Positions 6,742 to 15,916 of a stretch of 43,088 bases of DNA are shown here, piece by piece; the first letter of the stretch is position 1; the number at the start of each line of letters is the position of its first letter. The notes under the pieces are model-generated. The model was not told where the DNA came from. It saw only the letters and a program-made list of their open reading frames with translations, and did not search any database. Origin of the DNA: Chloroflexota bacterium. GTDB taxonomy: Bacteria > Chloroflexota > Dehalococcoidia > Lucifugimonadales > UBA2985. The stretch covers positions 1 to 43,088 of the forward strand of contig JAQBZZ010000011.1 in assembly GCA_027622595.1 (NCBI GenBank). The letters run 5' to 3'. Position numbers and translations under genes: made by a program.

Positions 6742-9693
6742 CTAGGACCTTGGCATTCGGTAGCCGACCTGGGGCTCGGTGAAGATATATCTAGGGTGGC
6801 GGGCATCATCGCCAAGCTTGCGACGCAGGTTACGGACGAAAGAACGGATCAGGTCCGTCTCTCCAGAGTAGTCCTGCCCACACACACTGTGCAGTATCTG
6901 GTCATGAGTCAAGACCCGGCCTGCATGAATCGCCAGTTCGTACAGGAGTTTGTACTCCGTAGCGGAGAGGGTGATGGGCTGACCCGAAACGTTGACGCGA
7001 CGCTCTGAAAAGTTAATGCTCATATCTCCCACCTGTAGAGGCGGCTTCACGTCCATAGTATCTGGCATGGCACGGCGCCGTAGGGCAGCCTCTATGCGGG
7101 CCAGCAACTCCGAAGGAGAGAAGGGCTTGGTGATGTAGTCGTCTGCTCCCATTTTCAGGGCCTTGACGGCATCTTCATCGTTGCTGCTGGCGGTCAGAAA
7201 GATCACCGGCACCCCTGAGAACTCTCTAATCCGCTGGAGAAGCTCAAAACCACTGATTCCCGGAAGAACAATGTCTAGCAGGACAAGGTCAGGCTCTTCC
7301 TGTTCCATCAACTCCATGACCTTGGAAGGGTCGCCGGTCACAATTGCATGGTAGCCTTCTTCATCAATGGCACGTTGCAGAAGGCGAAGGTTCTGAGGCT
7401 CATTGTCAACGGCCAGGATTCGCGTCCGTTCTCCCGTACGACGGACCCTGCCGAAAAGCTGTGTCCTATGCGTGGTGTCCGGCAGAGTTGCGCTTGTTGC
7501 TTCAACCGCCACCGGCAGAGTGAAGCTGAAGGTAGCACCCTGCCCCTCCCCCGGGCTGTCCACCCATATATGCCCACCATGGGCCTCTACGATCCCTTTG
7601 CAGATGGCAAGCCCAAGGCCACTGCCCGAGAGTTTGCTTCCACTGTCGTCATGCACCTGTGAGAATTTCCTGAACAGGTTGGGCAGCTTCTCCTTTGGAA
7701 TGCCCCTACCCTGGTCACGAACATGCACCGCTACCACACCATGCTCGTACGCCACGTCTATTGAAATTGGGGATGCGGCTGGAGAGAATTTGGCGGCGTT
7801 GCCCAGAAGGTTCCCAAGCACCTGAACGACCCTTCGCCGGTCTGCCTTGACCATGGGAAGGTCATCGGCCAGGCTGAGACGCACATCCTGTGAACCACCG
7901 GCGCGGGTAAGGTAGGCTATGGCTTCATCCACCACCTCGCACAGTTCCATTGGTTCTGTATTCACCGACATGGAGCCTGCCTCAATACGAGTCATGTCCA
8001 GAATGTTGTCCACCAGGTCCCTGAGCCGGTCCGCCTGCTCATCGATGATCTCAAAGAACTCCCGCGTATCCTCGGCATTGAATGGCCTACGGCTTCCCGA
8101 CACGGTTGCCGCCGAACCTTTGATGGCCGTGAGCGGTGTCTTCAGTTCATGGCTCACCATACCCAGGAACTCGCTGCGGAGCTTGTCTATCTCCTCCAGG
8201 GGTGTGATGTCCTGAATAACCGCTATGGCAGAGATGATCTGGCCGCGGGTGGAGTAGACCGGTGTGGCATTGATGAGAGTGGGAACGGTATGCCCGTCTG
8301 AGACCTCGATGCGGACCTCTTCAGCCCGCACGGTTTCTCCACGGTACAGTGCACGCTGGAGTGGCAGCTCCTCCGGCTCATATGCGCTGCCATCGGGCCG
8401 CCTGTAAACGGCAACCTGCTCGAAGAACTCCAGATGATCGTTCGTCTCGTGAGACAGACCCAGGATGCGTTGGGCTTCCCGGTTCACCACCACCACACGC
8501 CCGCTGCCGGCCTCGACGACAAAAACGCCAACCGGAGATGTGTCAATCAGGGCCGCTAACCGCTGGCGCTCCAGCTCGGCCTCCTCCAAGAGCTTACCCC
8601 GCTCTGCAGCCAGTTTCTCAATGTGCTGCTGAGCCTCCTTCATTGAGGTGATGTCCCTGAACCGGATTACCGCCCCTGTGACCTCTCCTCTTCCGGTATA
8701 TATGGCATGTATAGGAGAAGCGCTGCACACAACGGGAAGGCTGGCACCACTGGCACGGGTTATGAGAAGCTCCTCGCCGTCTACAAGCTCACCCAGCAAT
8801 GCCCTGCTCAAGGGGTGGCTTCCCCGTGGAATGGGGTCACCGTCCGCGGTGAGGCATTGCGCCTCCAGAGTCTCCAGGTTTTCAGAGGGGCCAAACGAGC
8901 GCTCCATCATCTCTTCGGCCCGGCGGTTTGCCTGTAACTGGCCCGTTGCCTTCTCGATATAGACCATACCGTTGGGGGCATCGTTGAGAATTGCATCCAG
9001 GCGATGTCGTTCCCTGTCCACCGTGTTGTGCAGCTGAGCGTTGTGAATCGCCACGGCCGCCTGGGCCGCAAGGAGCAGGAGGAGCACCTCATCCTCCTGT
9101 GTGAACTCCTTCCCATTCGCCTTCTCGGTGAGATAGAGGTTGCCCAAGACCTCGTCCCCCTGACTGACGGGGATGCCGAGGAAGGTCTTCATGGGTGGGT
9201 GATTGGCAGGAAAGCCCACCGCCTGAGGATGCAGTGACAGGTCAGACAGTCTAAGAGGTTCCTGCTCGTGGGTAAGCCATCCCAGCAGGCCCAAACCCTG
9301 GGGTGGCTCACCAATGCGATTTCGCTCTCTGTCGGTTATGCCGTGGGTAATGAACTCCTGGATCGCACCAAAGGGGTCGGACACCAGCAGCGCTCCGTAT
9401 CGTGCGCCGGTGAGGTCACATGCTGCGTCCACGACCGTTTGCAGAACGGTGGACAGGTCAAGGCTGGACGTCATACGACGGCCAAGCTCGCTGAGCAGCG
9501 ATAGCCGTTCACCAGGAAGACTGTTCTCCTTCCCCGTGCCGACTCTATGTTTTGATGTCTCTTTCAATGAGGTCTCGCATCTCAGAAAAGAGGGTCTACA
9601 AACTGGGGTGAGTATACCATACAAGGCATTTGAACCACTGGTTTGGTCCCGCTCCGGGCTCAGATTGACGGCTTGGCCGTGATTTCCTGTCAT
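6742..9693 (-). CDS. Soluble GAF-PAS-PAS histidine kinase fused to receiver and winged-helix domains
   Basis: About 983 residues. The domains in order are GAF (~65-225), PAS (~226-355), a short coiled coil, PAS (~377-500), HisKA with phospho-acceptor His515 in 'MVSHELKTPLTAIKG', HATPase_c with the N-box Asn632 in 'LGNLLGNAAKFS' and G-boxes 'DQGRGIP' and 'GSGLGLAICK', a receiver ('ILAVDNEPQN', Asp807 in 'LLDIVLPG', Lys in 'YITKPFSP'), and a C-terminal OmpR/PhoB winged helix (~885-983, 'SATEYKLLYELAIHAGRVLTHDQIL'). No membrane segment is present, so sensing is cytosolic. A complete sensor-to-DNA path in one chain is uncommon. The start is uncertain. ATG 9693 is the first before the GAF domain that does not collide with the divergent ferritin gene, but it lacks a clear ribosome site. 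Confidence 0.88.
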   Translation of the reverse strand: MTGNHGQAVNLSPERDQTSGSNALYGILTPVCRPSFLRCETSLKETSKHRVGTGKENSLPGERLSLLSELGRRMTSSLDLSTVLQTVVDAACDLTGARYGALLVSDPFGAIQEFITHGITDRERNRIGEPPQGLGLLGWLTHEQEPLRLSDLSLHPQAVGFPANHPPMKTFLGIPVSQGDEVLGNLYLTEKANGKEFTQEDEVLLLLLAAQAAVAIHNAQLHNTVDRERHRLDAILNDAPNGMVYIEKATGQLQANRRAEEMMERSFGPSENLETLEAQCLTADGDPIPRGSHPLSRALLGELVDGEELLITRASGASLPVVCSASPIHAIYTGRGEVTGAVIRFRDITSMKEAQQHIEKLAAERGKLLEEAELERQRLAALIDTSPVGVFVVEAGSGRVVVVNREAQRILGLSHETNDHLEFFEQVAVYRRPDGSAYEPEELPLQRALYRGETVRAEEVRIEVSDGHTVPTLINATPVYSTRGQIISAIAVIQDITPLEEIDKLRSEFLGMVSHELKTPLTAIKGSAATVSGSRRPFNAEDTREFFEIIDEQADRLRDLVDNILDMTRIEAGSMSVNTEPMELCEVVDEAIAYLTRAGGSQDVRLSLADDLPMVKADRRRVVQVLGNLLGNAAKFSPAASPISIDVAYEHGVVAVHVRDQGRGIPKEKLPNLFRKFSQVHDDSGSKLSGSGLGLAICKGIVEAHGGHIWVDSPGEGQGATFSFTLPVAVEATSATLPDTTHRTQLFGRVRRTGERTRILAVDNEPQNLRLLQRAIDEEGYHAIVTGDPSKVMELMEQEEPDLVLLDIVLPGISGFELLQRIREFSGVPVIFLTASSNDEDAVKALKMGADDYITKPFSPSELLARIEAALRRRAMPDTMDVKPPLQVGDMSINFSERRVNVSGQPITLSATEYKLLYELAIHAGRVLTHDQILHSVCGQDYSGETDLIRSFVRNLRRKLGDDARHPRYIFTEPQVGYRMPRS

Positions 9694-9743
9694 ATATATG
9701 GCAATACCTGGGTGTTGCCATGTACGCGTCAGGTCTTTAACAT

Positions 9744-10904
9744 GTGGGTGGCAACCGATTGTTGGGCAGGCCGCTGGCGGAAAGGAAATGGGACTTGAAC
9801 GACAGGCATCGCAACGCCACTTACAAGGAGTATTTGAAGGGGGAACTGCAAGCAGCCGCGGTATACGAGGCGATGGCTGACGCAGAAGCAGATTCCGAAA
9901 GGGCAGGGGTGTTCCGTCAGTTGGTCCAGGCAGAGATGCGCCACGCATCCAGGTGGGCGGAAAAGCTGGGCATGGACACTGCCACCCTTGTACCAGCCAG
10001 TTCCGGCATTCGGCTTCGCTTCCTCAGGTGGGCGGCACGCCGGTTCGGGACAAACAGAATGGTGCCACTGCTTCTAAGGGGAGAGGCCAAAGATATCAGC
10101 ACCTACTCCCTTGACCCGGAGGCCCACGACCTGGCCAAGGAGGAACGAGAGCACGGTCGTACACTCAGGAACCTTTCGAACGGACAGGACAGCACAGAGA
10201 CGATACGAGTCGAAAGAGGACATTTTAGCGGCACAAGCGGCAGCCTGAGGGCTGCGGTGCTGGGAGTGAACGACGGGCTTGTGTCCAACTTCAGCCTTGT
10301 GATGGGTGTGGCGGGTGGAACCGGCGATACGAACATCGTGCTCCTGGCGGGGGTTGCAGGTCTGCTGGCAGGAGCCTTCTCCATGGCAGCCGGGGAGTAC
10401 GTGTCCATGCGTTCCCAGCGGGATGTGTATGAGCACCAGATAAGCCTGGAGAAGGCCGAGATTGAGATGTGGCCGGAGGAGGAAGAGGAGGAGTTGGCCC
10501 TGATCTACCAGGCGAAGGGACTCTCCAAAGAGGAGGCGGAGACTATAGCGAAACGTGTGATGTCAGACCCGAAGGTAGCGCTGGATACCATGGCCAGGGA
10601 AGAGTTGGGGCTGAACCCATCGGAGTTGGGTTCGCCCTGGGGAGCCAGTCTCAGTTCTTTTGCTGCCTTTGTCACCGGGGCCTTAGTCCCCATTATTCCT
10701 TACCTCTTTGGAGCCACTGGTCTGGCCATCCCGATAAGTGCCGTCCTCAGCGCAGGCGCACTGCTGACCGTTGGCGGAGTGCTGGCATGGATGACCGATA
10801 GGAGTGTTGCGTCGGGAGCACTGCGTATGGTCATCGCAGGCAGTGCGGCGGCGACAGTCACCTTTGCCGTTGGAAGCCTCATCGGCACCTCCCTATCCAC
10901 CTAG
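9744..10904 (+). CDS. Ferritin-like/VIT1 fusion: membrane iron or manganese transporter
   Basis: A 386-residue protein that joins an N-terminal ferritin-like (rubrerythrin-type) diiron domain to a VIT1/CCC1 membrane domain. Likely metal ligands in the first part are Glu34 ('KGELQAA'), Glu42, Glu64-x-x-His67 ('AEMRHAS') and Glu134-x-x-His137 ('EEREHGR'). The VIT1 part (~160-386) begins 'LRAAVLGVNDGLVSNFSLVMGVAGG', has the cytoplasmic acidic stretch 'MWPEEEEEELALIYQAKGLSKEEAE', and ends in paired hydrophobic helices. Similar fusions (MbfA-like) export iron. The role here is probably protection from excess Fe2+/Mn2+. The start is a GTG at 9744. A TTG near residue 18 after a GGAAAGG-containing leader is also possible. 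It is divergent from the kinase by 50 bases. Confidence 0.85.
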   Translation: MGGNRLLGRPLAERKWDLNDRHRNATYKEYLKGELQAAAVYEAMADAEADSERAGVFRQLVQAEMRHASRWAEKLGMDTATLVPASSGIRLRFLRWAARRFGTNRMVPLLLRGEAKDISTYSLDPEAHDLAKEEREHGRTLRNLSNGQDSTETIRVERGHFSGTSGSLRAAVLGVNDGLVSNFSLVMGVAGGTGDTNIVLLAGVAGLLAGAFSMAAGEYVSMRSQRDVYEHQISLEKAEIEMWPEEEEEELALIYQAKGLSKEEAETIAKRVMSDPKVALDTMAREELGLNPSELGSPWGASLSSFAAFVTGALVPIIPYLFGATGLAIPISAVLSAGALLTVGGVLAWMTDRSVASGALRMVIAGSAAATVTFAVGSLIGTSLST

Positions 10905-10960
10905 AATACGCGGGATACGCGCCGGTGCCTCACACGTACTCTCGAAAAACCGTGCCCCTG

Positions 10961-11956
10961 TTATGACGCCAGCCGGAATACGACGAGTAGTCCCAGCATA
11001 TAAATGCCAAAAAATAGCGGGGCGCTGGCGGTGAAGGAAGAACGTTTCAGCGGCCCCCACTTCGTAAGTTGGATCGTACCCAGGCCCGTGAGAAGGACGG
11101 CAAACAGCCCTGCACTGATGCTGCTGATGCCAACGTCCGCAAAGAGAGAGCCGCCAGGGTAGAACAGGTCCGCTACACCCAGGGCCGCGATGTTAAAGGA
11201 GTTGGTCCCGTATATAGTGGCTACGGCCAGATCTGGGGATCCAATTCGCAGGGCAGTGAAGACGGCGGTCAGCTCCGGCAGGGAGGTCACGAAGGCGAGG
11301 GCCAGCACGCCTATGAAGCTTGCACCAATACCCGTCAGATCGGCTATACGGTCGGCGGTGAGGGCCAGAAGTGGACCAGACACGAGGATCACAGCCGCGC
11401 AGGCTGTGAACACCATCCAGGCCCATCGCAGGGAGTGGGAAGGAGCTGCATCGTCGGACTGCTCTTCTTCTATGCCCGCGCTGAATCGGCGCACAGCACT
11501 CGACACGACCACATAGGTGGTAAGAATCGCCACCCCAGGTATGCTCACGGCCAGCAATGTGACGTCGGCTTTCAATACGGCAAATAGGGTAGCCAGGCCT
11601 GTTAAAGCAACGGCGGATAAGGCCAACCATGCTTGCTGAGGCGCCAGCTTCTGCAAGACCTGAGCCCCGCCCATCAGGGCCAGCATGACCGTCAGTTTGC
11701 TCACGTTGAGCGTGTTGGCCCCAAACACGTTCCCCGCGGCCAGATCAGCGGACCCCGCCAGGGCCGCAGCTACACCAGTAGCCAGCTCCGGCAGGGATGT
11801 GGCCCCGGCCAGAAGCAACGATCCCACCCAGAGACGCCCAAGACCCATCCTGGATGCAATGATGTCTGCGGCAGTTGTCAGGAAAACGGCCGCCACTACT
11901 ATGGCCACGGCAGCCAGTGAGAACAGCCCCAGGGCTATTGGAAGACTTATGGTCAT
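10961..11956 (-). CDS. Na+/Ca2+-exchanger (CaCA) family antiporter
   Basis: A 331-residue polytopic membrane protein of the YrbG-like CaCA family, which exchanges Ca2+ or a similar cation for Na+ or H+. Two inverted halves each carry the alpha-repeat: 'GATSLPELATGVAAALAGS...GNVFGANTLN' near residue 53 and 'AFVTSLPELTAVFTALRIGS...ATIYGTNSFNIAALGVADLFYPGG' near 227. Between them lies a cytoplasmic loop containing 'SAGIEEEQSDDAAPS'. Length is normal. The ATG is 12 bases after the M16 peptidase stop, with a GGGAG site overlapping that gene's last codons, so the two are cotranscribed. It is convergent with the ferritin/VIT1 gene. Confidence 0.88.
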   Translation of the reverse strand: MTISLPIALGLFSLAAVAIVVAAVFLTTAADIIASRMGLGRLWVGSLLLAGATSLPELATGVAAALAGSADLAAGNVFGANTLNVSKLTVMLALMGGAQVLQKLAPQQAWLALSAVALTGLATLFAVLKADVTLLAVSIPGVAILTTYVVVSSAVRRFSAGIEEEQSDDAAPSHSLRWAWMVFTACAAVILVSGPLLALTADRIADLTGIGASFIGVLALAFVTSLPELTAVFTALRIGSPDLAVATIYGTNSFNIAALGVADLFYPGGSLFADVGISSISAGLFAVLLTGLGTIQLTKWGPLKRSSFTASAPLFFGIYMLGLLVVFRLAS

Positions 11957-11968
11957 ATGGTCACAGGC

Positions 11969-14638
11969 CTAAATCTCCCGGCCTTCGTAGTCCACCAGGC
12001 TCACTGGGAGACCAATATCCCGCAGGCCAGGCTCTATGACTTCTCGGTCCCCGACCACCAACAGCGTCAGGCGGTCGTTCGCTATGTGTTCCAGGGCCGC
12101 ACGCCTCACGTCCTCCAGAGACACCGCCTCGATTTTGGCAGGGAATGTGCGGTAGTAGTCAGCAGGAAGGTCAAATGACACCAACTGTGCCAACTCCTCC
12201 AGTATCTGCCAGAACGTTTCGAAGGATGAGGGAAAGTGGCGTAGCAGGGCAGCCTTGGCCCCATCGAACTCCGCCTCAGTCACGGGCCGACCACCACCAA
12301 TATCATGGAACTCCTGTATGGTCTCCTGCACCGCCTCTCGGGTGACGTCCGTCTGAACCGCGCCCCCTGCCATCAGCAGTGACGACCGACGGTGCCATTC
12401 GATCCAGGAGTTATAACCGTAGCTGTATCCCTTGTCTTGACGCAGGTTGAGGTTTAGCCGGGCCGTGAACTGGCCGCCAAACAGGTGGTTCAACAAGACT
12501 AAGGCCTGGTAATCCGGATGTTGGCGCTGCACCCCTGTAAGGCCGAACCGAATCACCGATTGGGCTGCTCCGGGTTTGTCCATCAGATATAGAGTGGTGG
12601 ATGCTGGCTTTGAGCCGTTTGTAGCTTCCACCAGGGTATCTGTCAGGGTATCTGTCCTTTGCCCACGGGCCTTCCAGTTTCCCAGATGCTCTTCCGCCAG
12701 CTTTGTGACCTCTTCCAGGGAGATATCTCCCACCACCGCAAGGGTGGCGCTCTCAGGGCTGTAGTTTCCGGCAAAGAAGCCAACCAGGTCATCGCGAGAG
12801 AGCGCCGCAAGGGCATCCTCGGTCCCGCTGAGGGGGTGGCCGTAGGAGGTCTCTCTTCCGTAAATGAGACCGGACGCTACACGACCCGCCAGGGCCGTTG
12901 GGTCGTCGCGTATACGGCGCAGAGACGTCAGTCTCTCGGTGCGCAGCCGGGTTATCTCCTCTTCGGGGAAGGTGGGGTTCTGCACCACGTCTGCCACCAG
13001 TTCCAAGGCCTTGGGGAGGTGCCTGGACAGAATCTCGGCGGCCAGCACGGTCCGTTCCCTACCGTTCACAGCGGAAAGTTGGCTGCCCATGAACTCGAAC
13101 TCGTCTGCAATCTGCTGGCTGGAGCGGCTTGTCGTTCCCTCTTGGAGCATGGCAGCAACGAAGGCGGCCAACCCCGGCAGGGCCACGGGGTCTTTTGCAC
13201 CACCCGTATCCAGAAGCAGGCCGAAGGCCACCGCGGGAAGCTCGCGCTTCTCCACCACCAGCAGGTCAAGGCCATTGGCCAAACGGTGGCGCTGTGCGAC
13301 TGGAGGCACGAATGGGCGGAGCGCAGTAGGTGACGGTTGGATGGTGCGGTCGATGGAAGTGCTAGCATGACTTCGCGATGGCTCCGGGAGCACCACCATC
13401 CGTACATGGCGTACTGCCAGGTACTCGTGGGCCACACGGCTCACGTCATCTGGTTGGACCGCCAGATAGCGCTCCGCGTCTCGATTAATCAATTCCGGGT
13501 CGCCAGCAAAGACGTTGAATGAGTTGAGCCGGTTGGCCTTCCCTCCAAAGCCGCCGATGGTGGCCATCTGGCGGATGTGCTGCCACTCAATGCGGTTCTT
13601 GGTCCCTGCCAGCTCATCAGGAAGCGGAGGATTATCACACATGCGCTGTATCTCGATAAGGGCTGCTTCTTCTACCTCCTCAGCCGTATGTCCCGCGGCG
13701 GCTGTCACATCGATCTGAAAGTCCCCTGCTATCTCCGATGACCCGTGTCCAACGGAGACGCTCTGGGCAATGCGACGCTCATACACCAGAACACGGTGCA
13801 GCCGAGAGCTTTTGCTACCGCCCAATATGGCGGCCAGGACTGAAAGAGGGGCCTCGTCCTGATGGAACCGCGGTATCGTAGGCCACACCAGGGACAGACG
13901 AGGGAGAAGCACTCTGTCATGCAGTGTGAGGCTCACATGACCCTGAAGAGGAGAGTCGGTGCGTCCGGCACGAGGGAGTGCAGGGCCGGGTGCCAGACTC
14001 CCAAAGTATCGCTCCACCATCTCCCTGGTCTCCTCCAGTTGAAAATCGCCCGCGATGGCCAGGCTGGCGTTGGAAGGGGTGTAGAACCTCTGGAAGAAGG
14101 CCTTGGCGTCTTCCACCGTAGCCGCATCCAGGTCTTCATGGAACCCAATGGTGGGCCAGTGATACGGATGAGGCAGGGGATATACGGCCTCCTGAAGATG
14201 GATTGAGGACACGCCGTAGGGACGGTTCTCATAGCTCTGTCGACGCTCGTTCTTCACCACGTCGCGCTGGATGTCGAACCTGCGCTGGTCAAGGGCATCC
14301 AGCAGAAACCCCATGCGGTCCGATTCAAGCCAGAGGGCCAGTTCCAGATAGTTGGATGGGAGGTTTTCCCAGTAGTTGGTCCTGTCCGGAGTGGTGGAGC
14401 CGTTCAACGTAGCCCCTACATCTTGCAGAGGCTCGAAGTATCCACTGTCGTGGTGCTTGGAACCCTCAAACATGAGGTGCTCAAAGAGATGGGCGTACCC
14501 AGTCTTGCCCGGCCTCTCGTCCTTGGAACCAACGTGGTACCAGACGTTGACCGCCACCATGGGTAATGAGGCGTCCTGGTGAAGAATCACGTCGAGGCCG
14601 TTGGCCAGGGTGATCTTTTCGAAAGAGATGGGCTGCAT
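11969..14638 (-). CDS. M16-family zinc metallopeptidase (two-half, PqqL-like size)
   Basis: An 889-residue peptidase that joins two M16 halves. The N-terminal half holds the inverted zinc motif His50-Leu-Phe-Glu53-His54, with the third ligand Glu131 exactly 76 residues after the second His ('VVKNERRQSYENRPYG'). The second half starts near residue 445 ('HRLANGLDLLVVEKRELPAVAFGLLLDTGG') and has no HxxEH ('GLAAFVAAMLQEGT'). It keeps the family's Tyr-rich substrate loop ('GYSYGYNSWIEW'), so it probably completes the clamshell. M16 enzymes degrade oligopeptides held in a closed chamber. There is no signal peptide, so it is cytoplasmic. The start has a GGGAG site. It is cotranscribed with the antiporter and divergent from the M42 aminopeptidase. 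Confidence 0.9.
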   Translation of the reverse strand: MQPISFEKITLANGLDVILHQDASLPMVAVNVWYHVGSKDERPGKTGYAHLFEHLMFEGSKHHDSGYFEPLQDVGATLNGSTTPDRTNYWENLPSNYLELALWLESDRMGFLLDALDQRRFDIQRDVVKNERRQSYENRPYGVSSIHLQEAVYPLPHPYHWPTIGFHEDLDAATVEDAKAFFQRFYTPSNASLAIAGDFQLEETREMVERYFGSLAPGPALPRAGRTDSPLQGHVSLTLHDRVLLPRLSLVWPTIPRFHQDEAPLSVLAAILGGSKSSRLHRVLVYERRIAQSVSVGHGSSEIAGDFQIDVTAAAGHTAEEVEEAALIEIQRMCDNPPLPDELAGTKNRIEWQHIRQMATIGGFGGKANRLNSFNVFAGDPELINRDAERYLAVQPDDVSRVAHEYLAVRHVRMVVLPEPSRSHASTSIDRTIQPSPTALRPFVPPVAQRHRLANGLDLLVVEKRELPAVAFGLLLDTGGAKDPVALPGLAAFVAAMLQEGTTSRSSQQIADEFEFMGSQLSAVNGRERTVLAAEILSRHLPKALELVADVVQNPTFPEEEITRLRTERLTSLRRIRDDPTALAGRVASGLIYGRETSYGHPLSGTEDALAALSRDDLVGFFAGNYSPESATLAVVGDISLEEVTKLAEEHLGNWKARGQRTDTLTDTLVEATNGSKPASTTLYLMDKPGAAQSVIRFGLTGVQRQHPDYQALVLLNHLFGGQFTARLNLNLRQDKGYSYGYNSWIEWHRRSSLLMAGGAVQTDVTREAVQETIQEFHDIGGGRPVTEAEFDGAKAALLRHFPSSFETFWQILEELAQLVSFDLPADYYRTFPAKIEAVSLEDVRRAALEHIANDRLTLLVVGDREVIEPGLRDIGLPVSLVDYEGREI

Positions 14639-14809
14639 ATTTTCTCCCGCGCCACTCAGAAAGAGCTACGGCGGCATATTACAAAAGTATTCACAAGATT
14701 ATAGCTTGGCTGGGGCCATCATGCCAGTCGCTCTCCTGCTTGATAGCCACCGAAATGTGGTACGCTACTGGTGTACAAATCATCGGATACGTGACTAAGG
14801 GGAGCAGTT

Positions 14810-15892
14810 ATGGATAATATCGAGTCTCTGTTGGAGGAACTGACAAACGCCGACGGCCCTTCAGGGTTTGAAGGCCCCGTCAGGTCCATAATGCAACGAG
14901 AGTTCTCTCCCCTTTGCAGCCACATGGAAACGGATGGCATGGGTTCGCTCATGGCAAGGCTGGGCGAGGACGACGGCCCTCCTCGAATAATGATGGCGGC
15001 CCACATGGACGAGGTTGGCCTTATGGTCAAATTCGTCACCGCCGAAGGCTATGTCAGGTTCCAACCCCTCGGCGGGTGGTTGGACCAGGCCCTGATCAAT
15101 CAGCGTTGGGTCATTCTGACCAGGAATGGGCCTGTACAAGGCGTATCTGGCATCAAAACCCCCCACGTCATGACCACCGAGGCCCGCAACCAGGTCTTCA
15201 AACGGGACCAGATGTTCATAGATGTGGGTGCCGACAGCCTTGAGGATGCTGAGGAACGTTTGGGCATTCGTCCAGGAGACCCCATTACGCCCGATAGCAG
15301 GTTCACCATCCTCAGTGGAGGCTCGCTCTACATGGCCAAGGCCTGGGACGACCGCATTGGCCTTGCGGTCATGGTGGAGGTCATGCGCCGCCTCAAGAAC
15401 CTTCCCCCACCAAATACCCTCTATGCGGTGTCCACAACGCAAGAGGAAGTGGGCCTTCGAGGTGCCCATACGAGCAGCTATCGAGTGGAGCCCGACATCG
15501 GAATTAACCTTGAGGCAGGCGTGGCAGGGGACTATCCTGGCATCTCACAGGAGGAGTCCCAGGAACGTGTTGGGAAAGGCCCCGCCATCTTCCTCCACGA
15601 TACCTCCATGATGCCAAATCTGAAGCTGCGGGACCTCTTTATAGATGTGGCCAAGGAGAAAGAAATACCTATCCAGTTCGATGTTCTGAACGGCTACGGC
15701 GAGGATGGCGCCGAGATTCAGCGGTCCCGGGGTGGTGCCCCAACCATCAACATAGCTGTTCCCACCCGCTATCTGCACAGCCATTACGGGGTTATCAGCC
15801 GCCAGGACTTCGATCACACACTGGAGTTGATAGTCGCGGTGATCCAGCGTCTGGATGCCGCGACAGTCCATGACCTGAAGAGCTTCGACTAG
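14810..15892 (+). CDS. M42-family aminopeptidase (FrvX/glutamyl aminopeptidase-like)
   Basis: A 360-residue M42 aminopeptidase, a cytosolic dinuclear-metal enzyme that usually forms dodecameric tetrahedral particles trimming peptides left by larger proteases. Expected metal and catalytic residues are present: His65 in 'AAHMDEVGLMV', bridging Asp180 in 'KAWDDRIGLAV', Glu212/Glu213 in 'TTQEEVGLRGA', an acidic ligand at Glu235 ('GINLEAGVAGD', where many relatives have Asp), and His323 in 'PTRYLHSHYG'. Length is normal. GGGGAG lies 8 bases before the ATG. It faces away from the M16 peptidase, and together they make a small peptide-degradation locus. Confidence 0.9.
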   Translation: MDNIESLLEELTNADGPSGFEGPVRSIMQREFSPLCSHMETDGMGSLMARLGEDDGPPRIMMAAHMDEVGLMVKFVTAEGYVRFQPLGGWLDQALINQRWVILTRNGPVQGVSGIKTPHVMTTEARNQVFKRDQMFIDVGADSLEDAEERLGIRPGDPITPDSRFTILSGGSLYMAKAWDDRIGLAVMVEVMRRLKNLPPPNTLYAVSTTQEEVGLRGAHTSSYRVEPDIGINLEAGVAGDYPGISQEESQERVGKGPAIFLHDTSMMPNLKLRDLFIDVAKEKEIPIQFDVLNGYGEDGAEIQRSRGGAPTINIAVPTRYLHSHYGVISRQDFDHTLELIVAVIQRLDAATVHDLKSFD

Positions 15893-15916
15893 CAGACGTT
15901 GTTCATGGGAGGAGAG

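Noticed and set aside
12659-13333. Open frame of 224 codons on the plus strand
   Set aside because: It is antisense to the second half of the M16 peptidase and shows no recognisable domain.
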